A stretch of DNA of 64,000 bases from Exophiala sp. HKRS030 (Eukaryota > Ascomycota > Eurotiomycetes > Chaetothyriales > Herpotrichiellaceae): assembly GCA_023897205.1 (NCBI GenBank), contig JAHWDD010000003.1, positions 7,691,665 through 7,755,664 on the forward strand, given 5' to 3'. Under the pieces are notes generated by a model. The model saw only the letters and a list, made by a program, of their open reading frames with translations, made no database searches and had not been told where the DNA came from. The position numbers were made by a program, and so were the translations under genes. Every line of letters begins with the position of its first letter. Position 1 is the first letter of the stretch. This document shows positions 11,787 through 24,508 of this stretch, one piece after another.

Positions 11787-13184
11787 GATGGGGGAAGCTG
11801 ATCGGATGAGAAGGTTTGAGGATGGGTTTAGAATGGTTGGAACAGGCTCTGCCTTGTGTTGCAAACGTTGCAAGGTATATGACACAAGCGCACACTCTCA
11901 CCTACCTGGGGGTTTCAAGGCTCTTCTTATACTTTGGAAGATTAACCTCCAAGATCAAATTTGTTGATACTACTAGCATCAGGGGATCTTGACAAAGCCA
12001 CATCTGTGCTAGCAAGTTGCTCATCGGCCAATAAGCAAGCGGGCTGTTTTCCATTCTTGTCAAACTTATCAGTTTCGTGTGGATATACCAGCGACAGCTC
12101 GGACTTCTACGAGCGCGAGTGTTTGCAAGAAGACAGAGCAGGGTGAGTTGCCACAAGGGAAAGGCTCCATTATCTCAGCCTCGCGCGAATGACAAGGCGT
12201 ACTAGAGTTAAGCATAAAAGGGGCGACAGGAAAAACGGCAAACAAAGTATTTGGGATGGTGCCGAAGAGCGAAGATCGCTCAATCTCTCTACCGGTGAGA
12301 CTGCCGTGCATCATGACACGTGATTAGAGCCAAGCCACGAATACCGAGAAAATGCCGCGCAATGGACAGGAGGGAAAGACCACGTGATCTTGCTGGGAAG
12401 ATGTGCCTTCTAGGAGCTTCTTGAGTATTGATACAGAACAATCAAATGGCACGTGGACGGTAGATCTGTCCGTCGGTGATGCGAGTCGGAAGAAATTTCC
12501 ATTACTTGTATCTAGGTACCTAAAGCAATGAAAGAAAAGTCTGTTTCCATATTCCTGTGGTCCTGGTGGAACTCCGCGAAGCAACCAAACGACGATGTGA
12601 AGAGCCACATGCTACTAGACCTTTGGTTGTTGTGTATCGCCTCAAATGCTCGCATCTACGTCAACAAGTTCTCTTTTCAATCTTCAACTGACGATTTCCA
12701 GTGCCGATGAACGACGAACGTACCGATATTGATATACGAACAGACGTCATACCTGAAGGCGCCAGCTCCAACGTGACCGACACGGGAGTGGCGGGATGCA
12801 AAAGGCGACCATCCCAAACTATGAATGTTCTGTGATAATCTGGTAGGATGTGGAATTCTTGGCCACATTGATTCGCTTTGGAAGAATGGTCATCGTGAAA
12901 TCTAGAGTGCCTCAGCAAAGTAGACGTATTCTGAGGTCATTTGTGAACAAGAGATCCGGCCCTGCCCGTAAATGCCGCTCGCCCCGCAGCAAGAATCTAC
13001 CCAATTGATGACTAAGGTGGGCTAACTTCAGCTGATCCTATTCTTGAGTGACATCCCTTCGAAGTTAGGCGTCAACAACACCTTTTTGAGGCTGAGTTTG
13101 CAAAGGCTGAATCATACCTTTATCTTCTGATCGACAGTTCATTCTGCGAAACCACATTCCAGAACTCCGTAAACAAGATTGATC
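11787..13184. other. Divergent intergenic region, about 1.4 kb
   Basis: Separates the MFS transporter (minus) from the glycine-zipper gene (plus). It includes CACGTG at 12380-12385, a possible bHLH site. Short open frames on both strands have no recognisable domain. Confidence 0.4.
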
Positions 13185-14067
13185 ATGTCGTACAATCCGA
13201 ACTCCTATCCTCCACCACCTGGTAGTGGGTACCAGCAGTACCCGCCGCCGCCGCGACAAGAGTACGAGCAGCCGCATCACGGCTATACTTCACCACCGCC
13301 GCAGGTAAGTTCGCAGTGCCTCACCAACGTTAAGAAGAGGCTCCAAAACTGACCTTCCGAACAGAACTCGTACGGCGGATACCCTCCACCTCGCGAGGAT
13401 CAGTATCAATACTCCCCGCGCTCATCCGGAATGCAAGTGGGTCAATACGACAATGAGTACGGTCGCGAGCGTCGTAACTCTGGACCATATGCTGCCTCGC
13501 AATACCGGGGCGGAGAGAACAGTTACTACGCTCCTCCCCCACAACAGTCAGAGGCACAGTCATACTACGATCGCCCCAGCTCAAGAGGCTCGCGAGGCTC
13601 CAGAAGAGAACGTGACTATTCAGGAGACCGAGGCGACCGAGGCGAGAGAGCCAGAGAGCGCGAAAAGGGTGGCCATGAAGCCGAAAAGTCGGTGGGTGCA
13701 ACATTGCTTGGTGGCGCCGTCGGCGGATGTAAGTACCTTTCGTGTGATCCAACGCCAAATATTTACTCTTCCGATAGGGGCTGGTCATGAATTTGGACAC
13801 AGCAATGGCCTCGTCACAGTGGCTAGTGCCCTGGCCGGCGCATATGCTGGACACAAGCTCGAAGCCAAACATGAGAAAAAGAAGAAGGAGAAGAAAGAAC
13901 GGAGATCCAGTGGAGGCTATTATGACAACCGTGAAGGTAGTGAAAGGCGACGCAGTCGCAGCGTCTCCCGCAAGCGCTCTGGCAGCCGCCGAAGAAGCAA
14001 GAGCAGCAGCAGTAGCAGCAGCAGTGATAGCGACAGTAGCAGACGAAGACGTCACCATCGACATTAG
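13185..14067 (+). CDS. Glycine-zipper protein with Pro/Tyr-rich N-terminus and RS-rich tail
   Basis: Three exons: 13185-13304, 13365-13728 and 13778-14067, with GTAAGT donors at both introns; 257 aa. The N-terminal 100 residues are a Pro/Tyr/Gln-rich low-complexity region (PPPPGSGYQQYPPPP). A charged Arg/Glu/Gly stretch is followed by a glycine-zipper segment, GATLLGGAVGGWAGHE..ALAGAYAGHKLE, split by intron 2. The tail is Lys-rich and then Arg/Ser-rich (RRRSRSVSRKRSGSRRR), ending in poly-Ser and RRRRHHRH. Glycine zippers pack against or insert into membranes; the RS tail resembles splicing-factor or phase-separating proteins. Many moulds have proteins of this layout but I know of no assigned function. 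Confidence 0.8.
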
Positions 14068-16504
14068 ATGCTGCAATCAGGTTTGGGCTTGAGAAAATGG
14101 CATTATGACTGAACGATATCACTTTTATATGAGTTGCTTGATTGGCTTTGATGAGACTGTTTTGGTTAGCACTTGTTCATCCAATAGTAGATGCGAGAGA
14201 AATTATCATATTTGTAATTTGGACCGTCATTCGCCGTCGCAGCATGGACACTATTGATGAATGCATGCCTGCATTAAGCCCACTCCTCCACAAGGCTTAG
14301 CATTGTCAGTTGCATGAACGGCGGGGTGGCTAAACAGATCGGTCCACAGAGCTCATCAGCCATCTCATTTGACCTTGACCGGCATAGTCTGTACCACTTA
14401 TACGTATGGTGTACACTCTGGGAAATGGCATCGACACTTGTTGGGGTGGTAATGACTAGAGGCGCTGTTCGCACACTTGGTCATGAGAGACACGTTATGG
14501 AAACCGAGGCCTTTCTCCCAGTGACGGCTGTCGGCCTCAATGACGGAAGATTTCCTCGCTATAGTTGTCGGTGACAGCGATAGAAAGTCATAGTTCTTCC
14601 AAGCCTTGTTCCAGAAGTGCACCGCCTTGAATATACCTCACAGTATTTGCCGCACGGATGCCTTGGCCGGAGCTGACGGTTTTAAAGTTGTTCCGTCGAC
14701 TTGTTCTCGAAGGCCGGGAAGGCATCGGTTTTTCCGAAACCGAAGAACCTCCGCCCAAGTGCCAAGTCTGTTGAAACCCTAATCTCATGTCGTCCAATCA
14801 CACTCTCTGCCAGACCCACGATCGGGTGTTTGGACTCCATCTTCTCCCCAGCGATTCAGAAAAAAAGTTGCAGGGCTCAAAGATGACGGAGACTTTGTTA
14901 CAGGCAAAATTGATTGATGTTGAGTCAATCCTCTATACTGTGACTCACACGACATGATTATTGAAACTGGCTTTGATGGCTATTGGTATTGCATGATTAA
15001 GCACAGTCTTGATAGAGTGAGGGGCAAATAATCGACGAGGGCAACAATCCTTATCAGTCACTCTCGTTATCTCCTATCGATAGGTCAGCGGGATTTGATG
15101 GGCGGGCTGATGCCCCAGGCGACAGACGACACCTGGGGTTAAATCTCGAAACAAGGGGCATTTTGTTTCCCCTGCCACCAACAAGATCAGTGGTGTCAGG
15201 CTTATTTTCGAAGAAGGGTCTCTGATCAGTAGACTGCCACTTGTAGAGAATAGGGCACCTAATGTGGCTGCTGACTCAGGACAAGTTTATTGTCATGGTG
15301 CGGAATGTCATTGACGTAGCAGGCTGGTTGATTTAACAGGGGATATCTTATCCCTGTATATGCGCTCTTGAAGATATTTCGTAAAGGGCTGTAGAGGTTG
15401 CCACGACTTAGGAATGACTCTTCAAGGACCCGACATGTCATAAATCATTGGCCCCTGCTAGTCTGAAAACAGTGATGTGTAATGACACGGATGGAAAAGA
15501 AGGGGTGAGAATACGGAGTACATGAGCATCATTGTGGGTGACCCATGGCCTCGAGGCTGAGTGGCGACAAAAATAGCTGCCCAGACTACGCACTTCACCA
15601 CCCATTTCACCCTCTGGCAGAGTCACCACGCAAGGTAAGCCCGGAGTGGCCAGGGAATCCCCTTTGTTTTTAGTCGAGATTGGTTCTGGGCCTGTTAGGA
15701 GTTTCAACGGACTCTGTTCGAAAGGTCGATCACCTTCTGGACAATTGGGCACGGCCTCGTGGGCCTCCAAAACCAACAGACAACAACCATTCTGATGGAC
15801 ATGAACGGGTGGCTCTGGGACGCATGGACGATAGCAAGGGAAACTCTGTTTGGTTGATCGGAGAAGGCGGTCTGCCGGATTGTGAGCCAGGGATGAGAGT
15901 GGCATTTCGACTGGTAGCAAGTGGCATCAAGTGGCATCGAGTGGGTGCCTGTTTTGCCTGTCTTGCCCGTCTCCGGCCTCTTAGCCGCCTGTGGCCGCTT
16001 AACTGACTTGATCCTCACCCGAAGCGTCATCCTCTTAGAATTTACTGAATTACTACTAACTAGTCAACTAGTCGATTAGGCTGGTACTTGGTAGATCCAG
16101 CGAGGCCCTCGGCCCTCCAATCCTCACTACCGTTACTTTCTTGCCCCAGTGTTTTTTCCACTCGAATTTTTTTTCCCTTGGACAGTGAATGAATAAAACC
16201 GCCGCCCACCCTCTCAATTGCCTTACCAAATTTTGGTTCTCTTTCTTTCCATCTCTCCTCTCTCTACCATCCCTCATCCTTTGCAGTTCTCTTCATCACA
16301 GAGTACTTGCACATTCTTCCTTCTTTTACTAGACTAGACGCTATCTAGAGCGAGATCTGCGTGTAAAGCGCAGTCCGTGGGCACAGATCTTTTTCTCCCC
16401 CACCGCCCTTTTCAGACATTGCTGAAAATTTCTCTCGCATCACCAAAAGTCCTCATCTCAGACTCCTTTCAAAACTCTTTTACGAAGAACCCTTTCTACA
16501 CGAA
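14068..16504. other. Gene-free region with the EF3 promoter and leader
   Basis: A 2.4 kb stretch without a convincing gene. The last 350 bases are strongly pyrimidine-rich (CTTTCTTTCCATCTCTCCTC and similar), as is common before highly expressed fungal genes. TACGGAGTA occurs at 15512-15520. Near-palindromic ACTAGT copies lie around 16058-16075. A 160-codon open frame on the minus strand (15438-15920) lacks recognisable domains and was not accepted. Confidence 0.5.
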
Positions 16505-19500
16505 ATGCCCGCTGTTGACACCATGTCTTCCACTCCAGCCACCTCCGCAAAAGAGACAAAACAGTCCCTCGCCACACTCGAGCAATTACTGCAGAAATTG
16601 TCAGTCTCAAAAGCCCAAGATGAGGCAAACGCTGCGTCCATCAACGTGGCCACCCTCCTCAATGGCCCCATCGAGGAGCACGCAGTCCCTCTCAAGGCTG
16701 TAGAAACGTTCAAGAAGCAGCTTGCAAACAAGAAAGATGCTCTTGTCCGGGAACGAGCCGTGGATGGCATCCGAGCCATTGCCGAGCACTCGACTGTTTC
16801 TCCAGCAATTGAGCCATATCTGATCTCCCTTCTGCCTCTCGCTCTCGCTGCAGTTGGTGACAAGATGGTTCCCGTCAAAAACGCCGCTCAGGCCGCAGCC
16901 ATTGCCATTTGCAAGGCCATCAACCCCAACGCCGTAAAGGCGGCCCTCCCTCACATCCGCAATTCCATCATCACAGCCCAGAAATGGCCCGAAAAGGCCA
17001 CTGGTCTTGACTGTGTTGAAGTTCTCGTCGAAACTGCCCCCACCCAGCTGGCTTTCCTCGTTCCTACTCTGATTCCCATCGTTTCCGAATCGATGTGGGA
17101 CACAAAACCTGAGATCAAGAAGAAGGCTTATGGCACAATGGAAAAAGTCTGCAAACTGATCGAGAACAAGGATATCGACCGATTCATTCCCGAACTCATC
17201 AAGTGTATTGCGAAGCCAGAAAACGTTTCCGAAACAGTTCACTTGCTCGGTGCCACAACTTTCGTCACCGATGTCCACGAGCCCACCCTCGCCATTATGG
17301 TCCCTCTTCTCGAGCGAGGCCTTGCCGAGCGTGAGACCGCCATCAAGCGAAAGTCTGCCGTCATTGTTGACAACATGTGCAAGCTGGTCGAAGATCCCCA
17401 GATCGTCGCTGCATTCTTGCCTAAGCTCATGCCCGCTTTGACCAAGAACTACGAAAACTTGGCTGACCCCGAGGCCCGTGAAAAGACAAAGCAGGGTCTC
17501 GACACCCTCAAGCGAGTTGGTGCTGTCAAAGAAGATGGCACAGCACCCAAGATTTCCACTGCCGGTGAAATCGACACCGTCTCCCCTATCCTCAAATCCA
17601 TCATCGATCAGAAGCACAAGTCTGCTGGCTACGAGGCTGTGATCCAATATGTCTCCGCCATCGCTGGTCAACTCATCGATGAAAAGGTCGTTGATTCTGA
17701 AGATTGGACTGCCAACACCGTCGAATATATCAAGTCTGTCGTTGGTGAAGCTGACGCGAAGAGCGTTGTGGATCAGCTCCGCAAGAAGGCTTCGCCAGGT
17801 GTTGAGGAAGAGGCTGAGGCTGAGGCCGACGAGGAAGAAGGTGAAGATCTTTGCAACTGCACATTCAATTTGGCATACGGCGCAAAGATTCTCCTGAACC
17901 AGACACATCTTCGCCTGAAGCGTGGTCAGCGTTATGGTCTCCTCGGCCCCAACGGTTCTGGCAAGTCGACCTTGATGCGAGCTATCAACAATGAGCAAGT
18001 CGAGGGTTTCCCTAAGCAGAATGAAGTCAAGACCGTCTTCGTGGAGCACGATCTTGATGCTGCCGACACAGAACAGACCGTTATCGGCTGGACCCAGATG
18101 AAGTTGAAGCAAGTAAACATCGAGAAGCCAACTGCCGAGGTCGAATCCAGACTCATCGAATTCGGTTTCCTCAAGGAGCAACTCGAAGCACCCATCACCT
18201 CCCTCTCTGGTGGCTGGAAGATGAAGTTGGCTCTTGCTCGTGCTGTGTTCGAGGAACCTGACATTCTGCTGCTCGACGAGCCAACCAATCATTTAGATGT
18301 CAAGAACGTTGCTTGGCTAGAGCAGTACCTCATCAACTCTCCCTGCACCTCCATCATTGTCTCCCACGACTCGAAATTCTTGAACAACGTCATTCAACAT
18401 GTCATCCACTACGAGCGCTTCAAGCTGCGCAGATATCGTGGCAACCTCACCGAGTTCGCCAAGAAGCTCCCATCTGCCCGCTCGTACTTCGAGCTCGGCG
18501 CTTCTGAGCTCGAGTTCAAATTCCCTGAGCCTGGTTTCCTCGAAGGTGTCAAGACCAAGGCCAAGGCCATTGTTCGTGTCAGCAAAATGGCGTTCCAGTA
18601 CCCAGGTACCGAAAAGCCACAGATTTCCGACATCACCTTCCAAGTGTCTCTTGGTTCCAGAATTGCTGTCATCGGTCCCAACGGTGCTGGCAAGTCCACT
18701 CTCGTCAACTGTTTGACTGGTGAATTGATTCCCACAACTGGTGAGGTTTACCAGCACGAGAACATTCGTATCGCCTACATCAAGCAGCACGCTTTTGCAC
18801 ATATTGACAACCATCTCGACAAAACTCCTTCAGAATACATTCAATGGCGTTTCCAGACTGGTGAAGATCGTGAGACCATGGATCGTGCCAACAAGATTGT
18901 CACAGAGGACGATGAAAAGGCCATGGACAAGATCTACAAGATTGATGGTACCCAACGACGTGTCATTGGAATCAACGCTCGTCGCAAGTTCAAGAACTCG
19001 TACGAGTATGAGTGTTCTTTTGTCCTCGGTGAGAACGTTGGACAGAAGAACGAGAAGTGGACACCCATGATGACCGCCGACAATGCCTGGATTCCTCGAT
19101 CTGAAATCCTTGCTTCCCATCAAAAGATGGTTGCCGAGGTTGATCAAAAAGAGGCTCTCGCCAGCGGTCAATTCCGTCCTTTGATCCGAAAGGAAATCGA
19201 AGCTCACGGTGCCAACTTCGGTCTTGACGCCGAGCTCATCTCCCACTCTCGCATGCGCGGTCTCTCTGGAGGTCAGCGTGTCAAGGTCGTCCTCGCAGCC
19301 TGTACATGGCAACGACCTCATTTGATCGTTCTTGACGAGCCTACCAACTATCTCGATCGAGATTCGCTTGGTGCTCTTTCCAAGGCGCTCAAGGCCTTCG
19401 AGGGTGGTGTCGTCATCATTTCTCACAACGCCGAATTCACCGAGAGTCTTACCCAGGAAGTCTGGTCCGTACAGAACGGTAAAATGACACCTTCTGGTCA

Positions 19501-19756
19501 CAATTGGTAAGTTTGCTGCTATCTTTTCAAGCATGGACATTTTGCTAACAATCATCGCAGGGTTCAAGGACAAGGTACTGGTCCCAGACTTACCGAGAAG
19601 GATGATGAGGAAGAGAAGTTCGATGCCATGGGCAACAAGATTGAGGGTAACAAGAAAGCCAAGAAGTTGACCTCGTCTGAGCTGAGAAAGAAGAAGAAGG
19701 ATCGTATGGCAAGACGCAAGCGTGGTGAGGAGGTCTTCTCGGATGAGGATGACTAG
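16505..19756 (+). CDS. tef3: Translation elongation factor 3 (EF3)
   Basis: Exon 1 at 16505-19506 and exon 2 at 19561-19756, with an intron at 19507-19560 (GTAAGT..CGCAG) that splits a Trp codon; 1065 aa against about 1044 in yeast. EF3 is the fungus-specific ribosomal ABC ATPase that helps release deacylated tRNA from the E site. Residues 1 to about 430 are HEAT-like helical repeats. ABC1 has Walker [10 protein letters not shown] near residue 480 and signature [16 protein letters not shown]2 has GPNGAGKST near 723 and [13 protein letters not shown]. The chromodomain-like insertion, containing [14 protein letters not shown], lies in ABC2. [10 protein letters not shown] and [10 protein letters not shown] are the Walker B motifs. 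The C-terminus is Lys/Arg-rich, as needed for ribosome binding. Codon use is strongly biased to C-ending codons, consistent with high expression. Confidence 0.98.
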
Positions 19757-20770
19757 ATGACTCGCTTCACGGTTTGATGATTTTGCACGATTCACCATTC
19801 TCATTTTCTTCTCTGCATAGCAAAGCATATGGAATATGGCGTCTAGACACGAAGGCACAGATGAATCAAATTATCTGGCGTCGCTGTCGCCATACGACGA
19901 ATGATGGAATTCTCTTTCAGTACGGAGTTAGGTGCTTTGGGGCGGTAGGAAAAAAATGCTTTCGTCGACATTGAGTTGAATAGCATCAGTGAGAGAGACC
20001 GGAGAGTTTTACTTATGTTTCTGCTACTAGATACACGCCTCCCAGACGGGACTGAGCGATAGACGGTAGATCTGATGATACTAGACATAGAGTGCGGTTG
20101 GGTTATTCAATAGCCCTTGCCATAGACATGTTGAAATACAAAAAAACAATTCAGAAATCTACAAGACTACAAATCCTACAAAGTCACTCACGTTCTCCTG
20201 GTCGGTCCCGGAGACCGCAATCCGTTATCGACTGTTATGTGAAAGTGTTAGCCTGTTGATCATGAGGTCTCTTAACTTCTGGAACCATAGAAATAAGACA
20301 GTACTGGATCGTGTGCATGTCCTGACTAACAAATGTATGATACTAATGGAGAACAGTAACGTAGGATCCAACCTTTCAGAGAATAGACAAGGGGAAACGA
20401 GCTAAGAAATTCCAGGGGAACTGATGCACGGAGTACATCTGACAGAGCAGCGAGTCTGATAGGTATTATCTATTGGCTATCACCGATGATAGTCTCAAGG
20501 CGACCCTGTTCGCTAGCGATGAAGCAGTGGTCGTCGTGCACTTACATTAAAAGCATGTAGCGCTAAGTGGAGACCGGAGGAGTTCCACCAGTCCCTGCGC
20601 CATTCGAGTCAGCCACATTTTGAAATTTATTGATTTCGCCCGAGACCACGCCACAGTAAACATTATTGGGTTGTGGTGGATATCTTGTTCTGCGAGATGC
20701 ACGAGACATTCAACCCGCAGACAATGCCTTGACCTTGCACATTCGAGGCTCGACGCGAGCTCGAGCCGCA
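19757..20770. other. Intergenic, about 1 kb
   Basis: Contains the EF3 3' region and the promoter of the Erg27-like gene. A partial ACGGAGTAC copy occurs at 20429-20437. No gene is supported. Confidence 0.4.
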
Positions 20771-22271
20771 ATGACTCTCCAACATGAATACGTCCTGGTG
20801 ACAGGCGCGAACAGGTGTGCAACAGTCCTTAGTTCCCACAAATGTACATTCATCTGTCCCGCCATTTTGCTAACACGATTCTTCTCTTGTCAACAGCGGT
20901 CTCGGCCTCGCCGTCTGCTGCAGACTCATCGATGACTTCCTAGCACGCAAATCAAGCTCCGGAGACCTGACCATCATCTTCACAACGCGAAGCGCACGAA
21001 AGGGCAACGAGACCTTGGCGACGCTCGAAAAACACCTGGCGAAACATGGCCAACCCAAACCCCAGGCCCGACGAGTCCACTTCAGGCCGGAAAACGTCGA
21101 ATTGACAAACCTCCTCTCCGTACGTGCGCTCAGTCGCAAGCTTGTCGCCTCAGATCTGCCGTACTTGAATTCAATCGTGCTAAACGCTGGCATTGGAGGC
21201 TGGTCGGGCGTGGACTGGCCCTTGACCATATGGACGGTGTTGACGAGGATCAGACAGGCGACGACTTGGCCAACGTTCAAGCTCGGAGTTGCTGGACTTG
21301 TCGCGCCGAAACAGATTCCAGAAGGGACAAAGGGTGCGATAGCTGGACAGGACGCTGAACCCGTGTTGGGACAGGTCTTCTGCGCCAACGTGTTTGGCCA
21401 CTACCTTCTCGTGCATTGGGTCATGTCTCTACTCCGAGCATGTCCAAAAGAATCTCCAGGCAAGATCGTCTGGGTCTCGTCAATCGAGCCCGGCACCAAG
21501 AACTACAATCCAGACGACCACCAGGGCCTCCTAACAGATGCGGCGTACGAGCATTCGAAGCGTCTAACCGACCTGCTCGCACTCACTGCCCACGACACCC
21601 CCGCGACTGCAGAATACGTCAGAGACTTTTGCACGTCGCCGCCGTCTCCTCCCCAAAACGACCAGTCAACGGCATCATCGGCCACCTCCGCATCCGCACG
21701 TCGCGAAGCGTCATCGCCGACCTTCCACGTCGCCCACCCGGGCATTTGCACCACATCCATCATCAGCCTATACTGGATCGTGTTCCAAGGTTACGTGCTA
21801 GGGATCTACCTGGCGCGCTGGTGCGGTTCGCCCTGGGCCAACGTGTCAAGCTACAACGGCGCGCTAGCTCTGTCATGGCTCGCCCTCGCTTCACCAGCAG
21901 ACATCGAGGCTGCCGAGCACGATGCTGTCCCGAGCACCGCCACCACCACCGCTCCCGCCGGACACATCAAGTGGGGATCGTCGACGTCGCGTCTAGGCCG
22001 CAACACGCTGCGCACGACCGAGGTCGAGGGCTGGGGCATCAATGGGTCCGGCGCCCCGTACACGGATACCTGGTGGGGCGGCAATGTAGGTCGGAAATCT
22101 GGCGCGGTCGACGCGACGAAGGAGGATATCGAGGGCTTCGTTGCCACGGGTGCCGGCGTGTGGAAGGAGATGGAGGCTTTACGAAAGGATTGGGAGAAGC
22201 GAATTGAGGCGTACGAAGCTGGTGAAGGCCCACATGTAGTACGGCAAAGCAATGGAGATGTAGCCGGCTGA
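20771..22271 (+). CDS. erg27: 3-ketosteroid reductase, Erg27-like short-chain dehydrogenase
   Basis: Exon 1 at 20771-20814 and exon 2 at 20897-22271, with an intron splitting the Ser codon of TGANSGLG; 472 aa. The product would reduce the 3-keto group of the sterol intermediate after C4 demethylation in ergosterol synthesis, using NADPH, at the ER or lipid droplets. The first exon encodes only MTLQHEYVLVTGAN, so a gene finder could easily miss the cofactor site. The catalytic motif is Y-E-H-S-K in DAAYEHSKRLTDLL, with Ser in VSSIEPG upstream. The insertion after NAGIGGW (GVDWPLTIWTVLTRI) is typical of Erg27. A Ser/Pro-rich insertion and a long C-terminal extension make it longer than yeast Erg27 (347 aa). 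It converges on the glycerol kinase gene with about 220 bp between. Confidence 0.85.
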
Positions 22272-22489
22272 ATGTGTATGAACTACATCGCTACTCAGAT
22301 CACATTGCAGTTCAAAGATTTTCCATTTGCCATTGACCTAAGAGAAGTTTTGTTCCTCGTCTTCGCCCTCCCGGTATACTACATGACATGGCCAGAAGAA
22401 AGACACACTGCCAACTATCACCTAGTCGCCGACCTTGGTCCGTCCCTGCCAAAGGCCACACGTGGTGGAACAAGAAGTATTTTTAATGA

Positions 22490-24508
22490 CTACTGAGTAA
22501 TAGTTTGCTCCAGTCCTTCCTCCTCCCGATCTTGCTCGGCTTCCTCCTCGTCCTCGTCCTGCCAACCTTTACTCATCTCCACGGCCTTGTTCCATTTCTT
22601 GTACATCTTGTCACTGGCTTTCTCGCTGATTTTTGGTTTGAAAAATGTTCGGCCTTCGGAGTTGATTTCTCGCAGTTCGTCAAAGTCTTTCCAGATACCA
22701 ACTGCAAAGCCTGCTGCGATGGCGGCACCCAGGGCGGTTGTCTCACGCATTTTGGGGCGGTCGACGGGGATCTGGATTATGTCTGCTTGTGTCTGTTTTT
22801 TCATCATTAGTTAAGTTTCTTTGTCTCGACGTTGATGGATGGGTAGGGGGTCTAAAGGACAAACTTACCTGCATGCACAGATCACTGTTACTCATCCCAC
22901 CATCGACAGCTAACTCCTCCAATTTAACGCCGGCGTCTTTCTCCATGGCGTCCAAAATGGCTTTTGTCTGAAAGCACGTTGCCTCTAAGGTCGCTCTCGC
23001 GATATGACCTTTCTCAGTATATGCGGTCACACCCATAGGGTACCCTTGACATCATCATACCAGTATGGCGCGAATAAACCGCTGAATGCAGTCACAAAGA
23101 CAACGCCGCCGTTGTTTGGCACTGTTCTAGCTAACTCGGAGACTTTGGCGCTGTCTCGGAAGAAGCCAAGATTGTTCATGAGGAATTTGATCGAGCTGCC
23201 AGCAACAGCGATTGATCCTTCCAGGGCATATATAGGCTTGATCCCTTGTGGAGAGAAGTCGAATGCCACGGTCGCAAGCAAGCCGTGCTTCGATATGACT
23301 GGTTTTTCACCAACGTTGTACAACAGAAAGCAGCCTGTTCCGTAGGTGTTCTTCGCACGGCCAGGGGTGAATCCACACTGTCCGACCAATGCAGCCGATT
23401 GATCTCCTAGACAGCCTGTGATCTTTGTTCCCTTGAGTTTTGTGCTCGCTAGCGCGCCGTATTCTGAGTCGTGTGATGATGGTACGATCTTTGGAAGATT
23501 CAGTTTTGGGGTCTTGACATCCAGCTCGAAGAAAGAGATCAATTTGTCGTCGTACTGCAACTTGTGAATGTTCATGAACATAGTTCGGCTGGCATTTGTC
23601 GGGTCTGTGACGAAGACGTTCTTGTCGGGGCCACCGTTCAATTTGTACACCAGCCAGCTGTCAACTGTGCCAAAAGCTAATGTCCCAGCATCATATGCTT
23701 TCTTGACCTTTTCCACGTGTTTCAGCAACCACAACAGCTTTGTCGAAGAGGGATATGTGGATAGTGGAAGGCCGCAAAGGTCCATCAGTCCGTCTGCGCC
23801 TTCACGGGTCTTAAGTTCGCGCACAATGCTGGCAGTACGTGTATCCGTCCATACGATCGAGTTGTACAGCGGTTCGCCGGTCTTTGTGTCCCAGACACAT
23901 GTTGTCTCACGCTGGTTCGTGATGCCAACGGCTTTGATCTCTGAAATGGAATGGCCTTGGGATTCGAATTCTGCAACAGCTTTGTCGATACATTCCGACA
24001 CCGAGGAGACTAGTTCATTGGGATTATGTTCGTGCCATCTATGAGATTGCAAAATGCCCAGAAACGGTCAGTAAGGTGTTCGGTATCGTGTTTGCACAAA
24101 TTGTCCATTCCTATCCCATGCAAGTCCAAAGTACAAGGTATCCCTGGTACGAGCGCTTGACAAAGAGTCGATCAAACTCACCCAGAATGAGGATATATCT
24201 GTTCAAATTCGATCTGGTGCTGTGCAACTGGATTTCCGGCCGGATCAAAGATCAGAAATCGAGAACTCGTCGTGCCATTATCGATAGAGCCGATGAAGGT
24301 CTTGCCTTTTTCTCCTGCCTGCGACGAAACATTGTCAACATACTGTGGGTGAAATCTCTCTAGTGCAAGGTCACCAATAGCAGCAAGGCTTTTCAGTATG
24401 AATGAAGGCTATGCTAGGAGCACCTACCATATTGCGCTTGTCCAATGTATCAGAACCCTCTGTACCGAATGTGAGATGCCTAAATTGCTGTGTCAAGCGT
24501 GAGAGCAT
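22490..24508 (-). CDS. gut1: Glycerol kinase, with a single-base frame break
   Basis: Four exons: 24508-24428, 24357-24182, 24038-22869 and 22792-22490. Phosphorylates glycerol to glycerol 3-phosphate (FGGY family). The N-terminal ATP-site motif is [26 protein letters not shown], then FAPYWYDD and [15 protein letters not shown], are conserved. The third exon is broken: [12 protein letters not shown] runs into a stop, while [14 protein letters not shown] continues in the next frame with no room for an intron. Adding one base in the GGG/CCC triplets at 23032-23045 restores the frame, and the total coding length then equals 577 codons. The C-terminus ends in an acidic stretch. The 5' exon ([14 protein letters not shown]) could be a weak targeting segment or an artefact of start choice. 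Assembly error is the likely cause of the break; a real null allele is the alternative. Confidence 0.88.

Noticed and set aside
11787..11885. N-terminal extension of the MFS transporter to 11885
   Set aside because: The extended frame begins with GTG, not ATG; the first ATG in frame is at 11786.
13330..14076. 248-codon frame antisense to the glycine-zipper gene
   Set aside because: Shadow of the repetitive RS-coding sequence; no domain.
15438..15920. 160-codon minus-strand frame in the EF3 upstream region
   Set aside because: No domain, no splice signals, and an overlapping frame on the other strand is equally open.
16607..18292. 561-codon open frame antisense to EF3
   Set aside because: It is the shadow of a strongly codon-biased gene; the sense frame is a clear EF3 and the antisense protein has no recognisable domain.
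18830..19858. 342-codon open frame antisense to the EF3 3' end
   Set aside because: Same codon-bias artefact; it crosses the EF3 intron and stop without any domain.
21416..22207. 263-codon frame overlapping the Erg27-like gene on the same strand
   Set aside because: Arg/His/Pro-rich frame-shifted reading of a GC-rich gene; the other frame has the SDR motifs.
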